NCBI GenBank assembly: GCA_012269805.1
Contig: JAAXJP010000380.1
Coordinates: forward strand, 1-8,272
Length of the DNA stretch: 8,272 bases
DNA from: Rubrivirga sp.
Lineage (GTDB): Bacteria > Bacteroidota > Rhodothermia > Rhodothermales > Rubricoccaceae
Direction: 5' to 3'
In this document: in pieces, positions 5,785-8,272 of the stretch
Numbering within the stretch: the first letter of the stretch is position 1
Layout: every line of letters begins with the position of its first letter
Notes under the pieces: model-generated
The model's input: only the letters and a program-made list of their open reading frames with translations
Databases searched by the model: none
Told to the model about the DNA's origin: nothing
Translations under genes and position numbers: made by a program

Positions 5785-8076
5785 GTGTCTGCCCGCTTCT
5801 CCGCCCTTCTCCTCGTCCTCGGCGCCCTCTCGGCCGCGCAGGCCCAGGTCCCGCTCACGCTCGTCGACGACGAGACGACGGTGGGCTCGGTCGGCTTCGA
5901 CTTCGTCGACGGGCAGACGTTGCTCGAGGAGAACCTCCAGCTCCAGATCGCGACGACGGCCCCGCCGGGCCCGCTCTTCGGCCTCATCCCGCGCGGGAGC
6001 GACATCCCGTACCCGTTCGACCCGATCGAGACGGCGAAGGACGTCGTCCGCCTGACGCGGTACTACGAGTCGAGCGGGTTCCCGCTCGCGGAGGTCGACT
6101 ACGAGGTCGCGCTCGACACGACCGACAACACGGTCGGCGTGACGTTCGTGATCGACGAGGGGCCGCCCCTCCTCGTGGGCGAGGTCTCGTTCGCGGGGCC
6201 GGGCCAGAGCGACGTGGCGTCGGTGCTGCCCCCCGGGCTCCGCGAGGACTGGGCCGCCTTTAAGCGGCGGCCGGCCGTCCGGACCGGCGACCGGCTCGAC
6301 AACTTCGCGCTCGTCCAGCTGCAGAGCGAGACGATCTCGTGGCTCCGCAACCGGGGCTACGCCTGGGCCGACGCCGGGGCCGAGCAGTTCCCCGACACGA
6401 CCGGCCTCCGGGCCGACGTCCGCGTCAAGGTCAACGTGGGGCCTCGGGCCCGCGTCGGGGAGATCCGGGTCGAGGGCGACGCGTCGCTGGCCCGCGACGT
6501 GATCACGCGCGAGCTCCCGTTCGAGACGGGCGACCTGTTCGACGCGAGCGCGCTCGCCGACGGCCAGCGTGAGGTGTTCGGCCTCGGCCTGTTCGAGCTC
6601 GCCCTCGTCGACGTGGCGCCCGAGGCGGTCCGGGGCGACACGACGGTGCCCGTCGTCGTGCGCGTGCGGCGGGGGCCGAGCCGCGTGCTCCAGGCGTTCA
6701 CGGGCTACTTCACCGACGGCGGCGTCACGCTCCGGGCCTCGGCCACCCACCGGAACGCGTTCGGCGGGGCCCGCCAGCTCGGCGTCGACGCCGAGTGGCG
6801 GACGGGGCTCCTGTCGGGGATCGGCGGGACCGGCGCCACGTCGGTCTCGGGCGGGCCGATCACGGACCTCCGCGTGTCGGCCCCGTTCCGCCAGCCCTAC
6901 GTCTTCGACCGGCGGCTCTCGTACACGCTCCAGCCCTCGTACCGCGTCCGCGACGACGAGATCGAGTCGAGCGCGACGGCCGAGGTCGCCAACACGCTCC
7001 TCCTCACGCTGGCCCCGCTCAAGACGGCCGCGCTCTCGGTCACAGGCCGGATGCGCGACCTCTCGCGCGGGCTCGGCATCCGGCTCCTCGACGCCGGCCA
7101 GTTCGCCCTCCCGCCGGGCCCCTTCCTCCCCGACACGCTCGAGGCCACGACCGGCGTGCTCGGCCTCGACGTCGTCTACGGCACCCTCGACGACCCGCTC
7201 CAGCCGACGCGCGGGTTCGTCCTCCGCCCGTCGGTCTCCGTCGCCGGCGGCGACGTGGCGTACGGCCGCGCGCGCCTCGCGGCGACGGCCACGGTCCCGC
7301 TGCGGGGCCGCCGCACCGGCGTCGTGCTGCGCGGCATCGTCGGCGGCCTCCTCCCGCTGGCGGGGACGACGCCCGACGACGTCGGCGACTACGTCCTCTT
7401 CCGCGACCAGCTGTTCTACTCTGGCGGGACGTCCGACGTCCGCGGCTGGGCGGCGGCCCGGCTCGGGCCGAAGACGTTCTCGATCACGCCGCCCGTCGAG
7501 ACCCCGGGCGTGACGCCGGACCCGTCGCTCATTACGAGCTCGCGCGACGTGAACTACGTCGGCGCCGGCGGGCGGTACAAGATGTCGGGGAGCGTCCAGC
7601 TCAACCTCCCCCTCAGCGCGCTCGGCCCGCAGTGGGGCGTCAACGTGTTCACGGACGCCGGCTACATCGGCGCCCCGAGTTCCGCGCCGGCGGAAGACCT
7701 CCTCCGCGCCGGTGGGGCCCCGGCCGACTCGACCCTGGCCGAGATCCTCGAGAACGAGGGCGGCCTCCGGGTGGCCGTCGGGACCGGCATCCAGTACCTC
7801 ACGCCGGTCGGGTTCGTCGCCGTCGGGTTCGGCTTCAAGGTGAACCCGTCCTACCTCGACCTCCGCCAGCCCGCTCGCGTCTACTGCGGCGACTCGATCT
7901 ACGCCAGCGACCCCGTCTGCTTCGGCGGCGCCGAGATCGACGACCCCGAGAGCGGCGATGCCCGGGGCTACATCGACGCCCGCCTGAATGGGACCGACTT
8001 CGATCCCGAGGCCATCTCCGCGCGTCAGTTCTTTGGCCGGGCCCAGCTCTACATCTCCATCGGACAAACGTTTTAG
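5785..8076 (+). CDS. BamA/TamA (Omp85) family outer-membrane protein with POTRA domains
   Basis: Starting at GTG 5785 the product has 763 aa and a standard signal peptide (MSARF, hydrophobic core SALLLVLGALS, cleavage after AQA at about residue 20). Three POTRA-like beta-alpha-alpha-beta units follow, about 32-128, 129-222 and 224-297. The second ends VNVGPRARVGEIRVEGD and the third contains GDLFDASALADGQREVFGLGLF. The C-terminal half (about 300-763) is the 16-strand Omp85 barrel. It contains DDPLQPTRGFVL (469-480), the loop-6 motif VRGW (552-555, where most members have RGF or RGY), and a C-terminal strand LYISIGQTF ending in Phe, the beta-signal for outer-membrane insertion. Three POTRAs suggest a TamA-like or accessory member; BamA usually has five. 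Its role would be insertion or export of outer-membrane proteins or lipids. A second possible start, GTG 5734, overlaps the yihY stop but gives an over-long basic leader. C701 and C712 are the only cysteines in the mature protein. Confidence 0.93.
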   Translation: MSARFSALLLVLGALSAAQAQVPLTLVDDETTVGSVGFDFVDGQTLLEENLQLQIATTAPPGPLFGLIPRGSDIPYPFDPIETAKDVVRLTRYYESSGFPLAEVDYEVALDTTDNTVGVTFVIDEGPPLLVGEVSFAGPGQSDVASVLPPGLREDWAAFKRRPAVRTGDRLDNFALVQLQSETISWLRNRGYAWADAGAEQFPDTTGLRADVRVKVNVGPRARVGEIRVEGDASLARDVITRELPFETGDLFDASALADGQREVFGLGLFELALVDVAPEAVRGDTTVPVVVRVRRGPSRVLQAFTGYFTDGGVTLRASATHRNAFGGARQLGVDAEWRTGLLSGIGGTGATSVSGGPITDLRVSAPFRQPYVFDRRLSYTLQPSYRVRDDEIESSATAEVANTLLLTLAPLKTAALSVTGRMRDLSRGLGIRLLDAGQFALPPGPFLPDTLEATTGVLGLDVVYGTLDDPLQPTRGFVLRPSVSVAGGDVAYGRARLAATATVPLRGRRTGVVLRGIVGGLLPLAGTTPDDVGDYVLFRDQLFYSGGTSDVRGWAAARLGPKTFSITPPVETPGVTPDPSLITSSRDVNYVGAGGRYKMSGSVQLNLPLSALGPQWGVNVFTDAGYIGAPSSAPAEDLLRAGGAPADSTLAEILENEGGLRVAVGTGIQYLTPVGFVAVGFGFKVNPSYLDLRQPARVYCGDSIYASDPVCFGGAEIDDPESGDARGYIDARLNGTDFDPEAISARQFFGRAQLYISIGQTF

Positions 8077-8092
8077 CACGCCGCCCGCCGGC

Positions 8093-8128
8093 GCCGGGCC
8101 CCTGACGTTCTCCTGAGGTTCGCCCGGC
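8093..8128 (+). terminator. Possible stem-loop after the Omp85 gene
   Basis: GCCGGGC (8093-8099) and GCCCGGC (8122-8128) are inverted copies 22 nt apart, starting 16 bp after the stop. The long loop and lack of T-tract make this a weak terminator candidate. Confidence 0.25.
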
Positions 8129-8131
8129 CCG

Positions 8132-8140
8132 TAGACCTTC
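8132..8140 (+). promoter_or_regulatory. Weak candidate promoter box ahead of the right-edge gene (TAGACCTTC)
   Basis: TAGACCTTC starts 35 nt before a GTG at 8167, a position comparable with the boxes ahead of clpX and the 99-aa gene. It departs from the TAGNTTG pattern, so it is listed with low confidence. Confidence 0.25.
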
Positions 8141-8166
8141 CGGCCCGCTCTCGCGTTCACGCCCTC

Positions 8167-8272
8167 GTGCCCACCGACCCTACTCGCACCGACCACCTCG
8201 GCGACGGCGCCGCCCCCGCGGGCGAGGCGACGGGCGAGGGCGTGCGCGGGCCCGACGCCGCGCCGTCGGGCC
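8167..8272 (+). CDS. 5' end of an unidentified gene, cut by the window edge
   Basis: A GTG-initiated frame runs open for 35 codons to the end of the window. It begins MPTDPTRTDHLGDG and continues as a low-complexity Ala/Gly/Pro/Glu-rich segment, probably a disordered N-terminal tail. The codons are G/C-ending, as in the neighbours. The frame is open back to the Omp85 stop, so the exact start is uncertain; GTG 8167 is chosen for its distance from the promoter-like box. No family can be recognised from this much. It follows the Omp85 gene by 90 bp on the same strand. Confidence 0.4.
   Translation, partial: MPTDPTRTDHLGDGAAPAGEATGEGVRGPDAAPSG

Noticed and set aside
5452..8196. 914-codon open frame antisense to the Omp85 gene
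   Set aside because: It is a by-product of high GC3: the product is Arg/Asp/Glu/Val low-complexity with no domain, while the sense strand encodes a recognisable barrel protein.

Overview
This is a very GC-rich (about 70% by eye), densely packed bacterial chromosome segment. The organism looks like a Gram-negative of the Bacteroidota/Rhodothermota type, plausibly a Rubricoccaceae- or Salinibacter-like bacterium. That placement is an inference. It rests on an outer-membrane Omp85 protein, a lipoprotein M16 peptidase, a near absence of Shine-Dalgarno sequences, and promoter-like boxes of the form TA(G/C)N(C/T)TG resembling the Bacteroidota -7 element TAnnTTTG. Nothing in the window is diagnostic at genus level. 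I see no IS element, integrase, phage gene or CRISPR array, so this reads as ordinary core chromosome.

Layout. 18-1466 (-): M16 zinc peptidase with an N-terminal lipoprotein signal. 1634-1933 (+): 99-aa protein of unknown function, followed by two strong hairpins that separate it from a convergent tRNA-Cys(GCA) at 2013-2083 (-). 2084-2640 is a low-density zone. It holds a possible 33-aa membrane microprotein (2179-2280, -), a stretch rich in nested inverted repeats that may be a structured RNA (about 2286-2467), and a possible 24-aa membrane microprotein (2505-2579, +). 2640-2879 (-): 79-aa unknown protein. 2948-3021 (-): tRNA-Arg(UCU). The tRNA-Arg is divergent from a solitary clpX (3177-4451, +), whose stop codon lies inside a 20-bp tandem direct repeat. 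4604-5737 (+): YihY/BrkB-family inner-membrane protein. 5785-8076 (+): BamA/TamA-like outer-membrane beta-barrel with POTRA domains. 8167-8272 (+): apparent start of another gene cut by the window edge.

How they fit together. ClpX is the cytoplasmic unfoldase of the ClpXP protease. The M16 lipoprotein, the YihY protein and the Omp85 protein all belong to the cell envelope. yihY and the Omp85 gene are only 47 bp apart on the same strand, but a promoter-like box in that gap suggests the Omp85 gene can also be expressed alone.

No clearly novel defence or mobile system is visible. The points most worth checking are the recurring promoter box at a fixed distance from tRNAs and start codons, the two overlooked membrane microproteins, the structured-RNA candidate at 2286-2467, and two cysteines in a long loop near the C-terminus of the Omp85 barrel.
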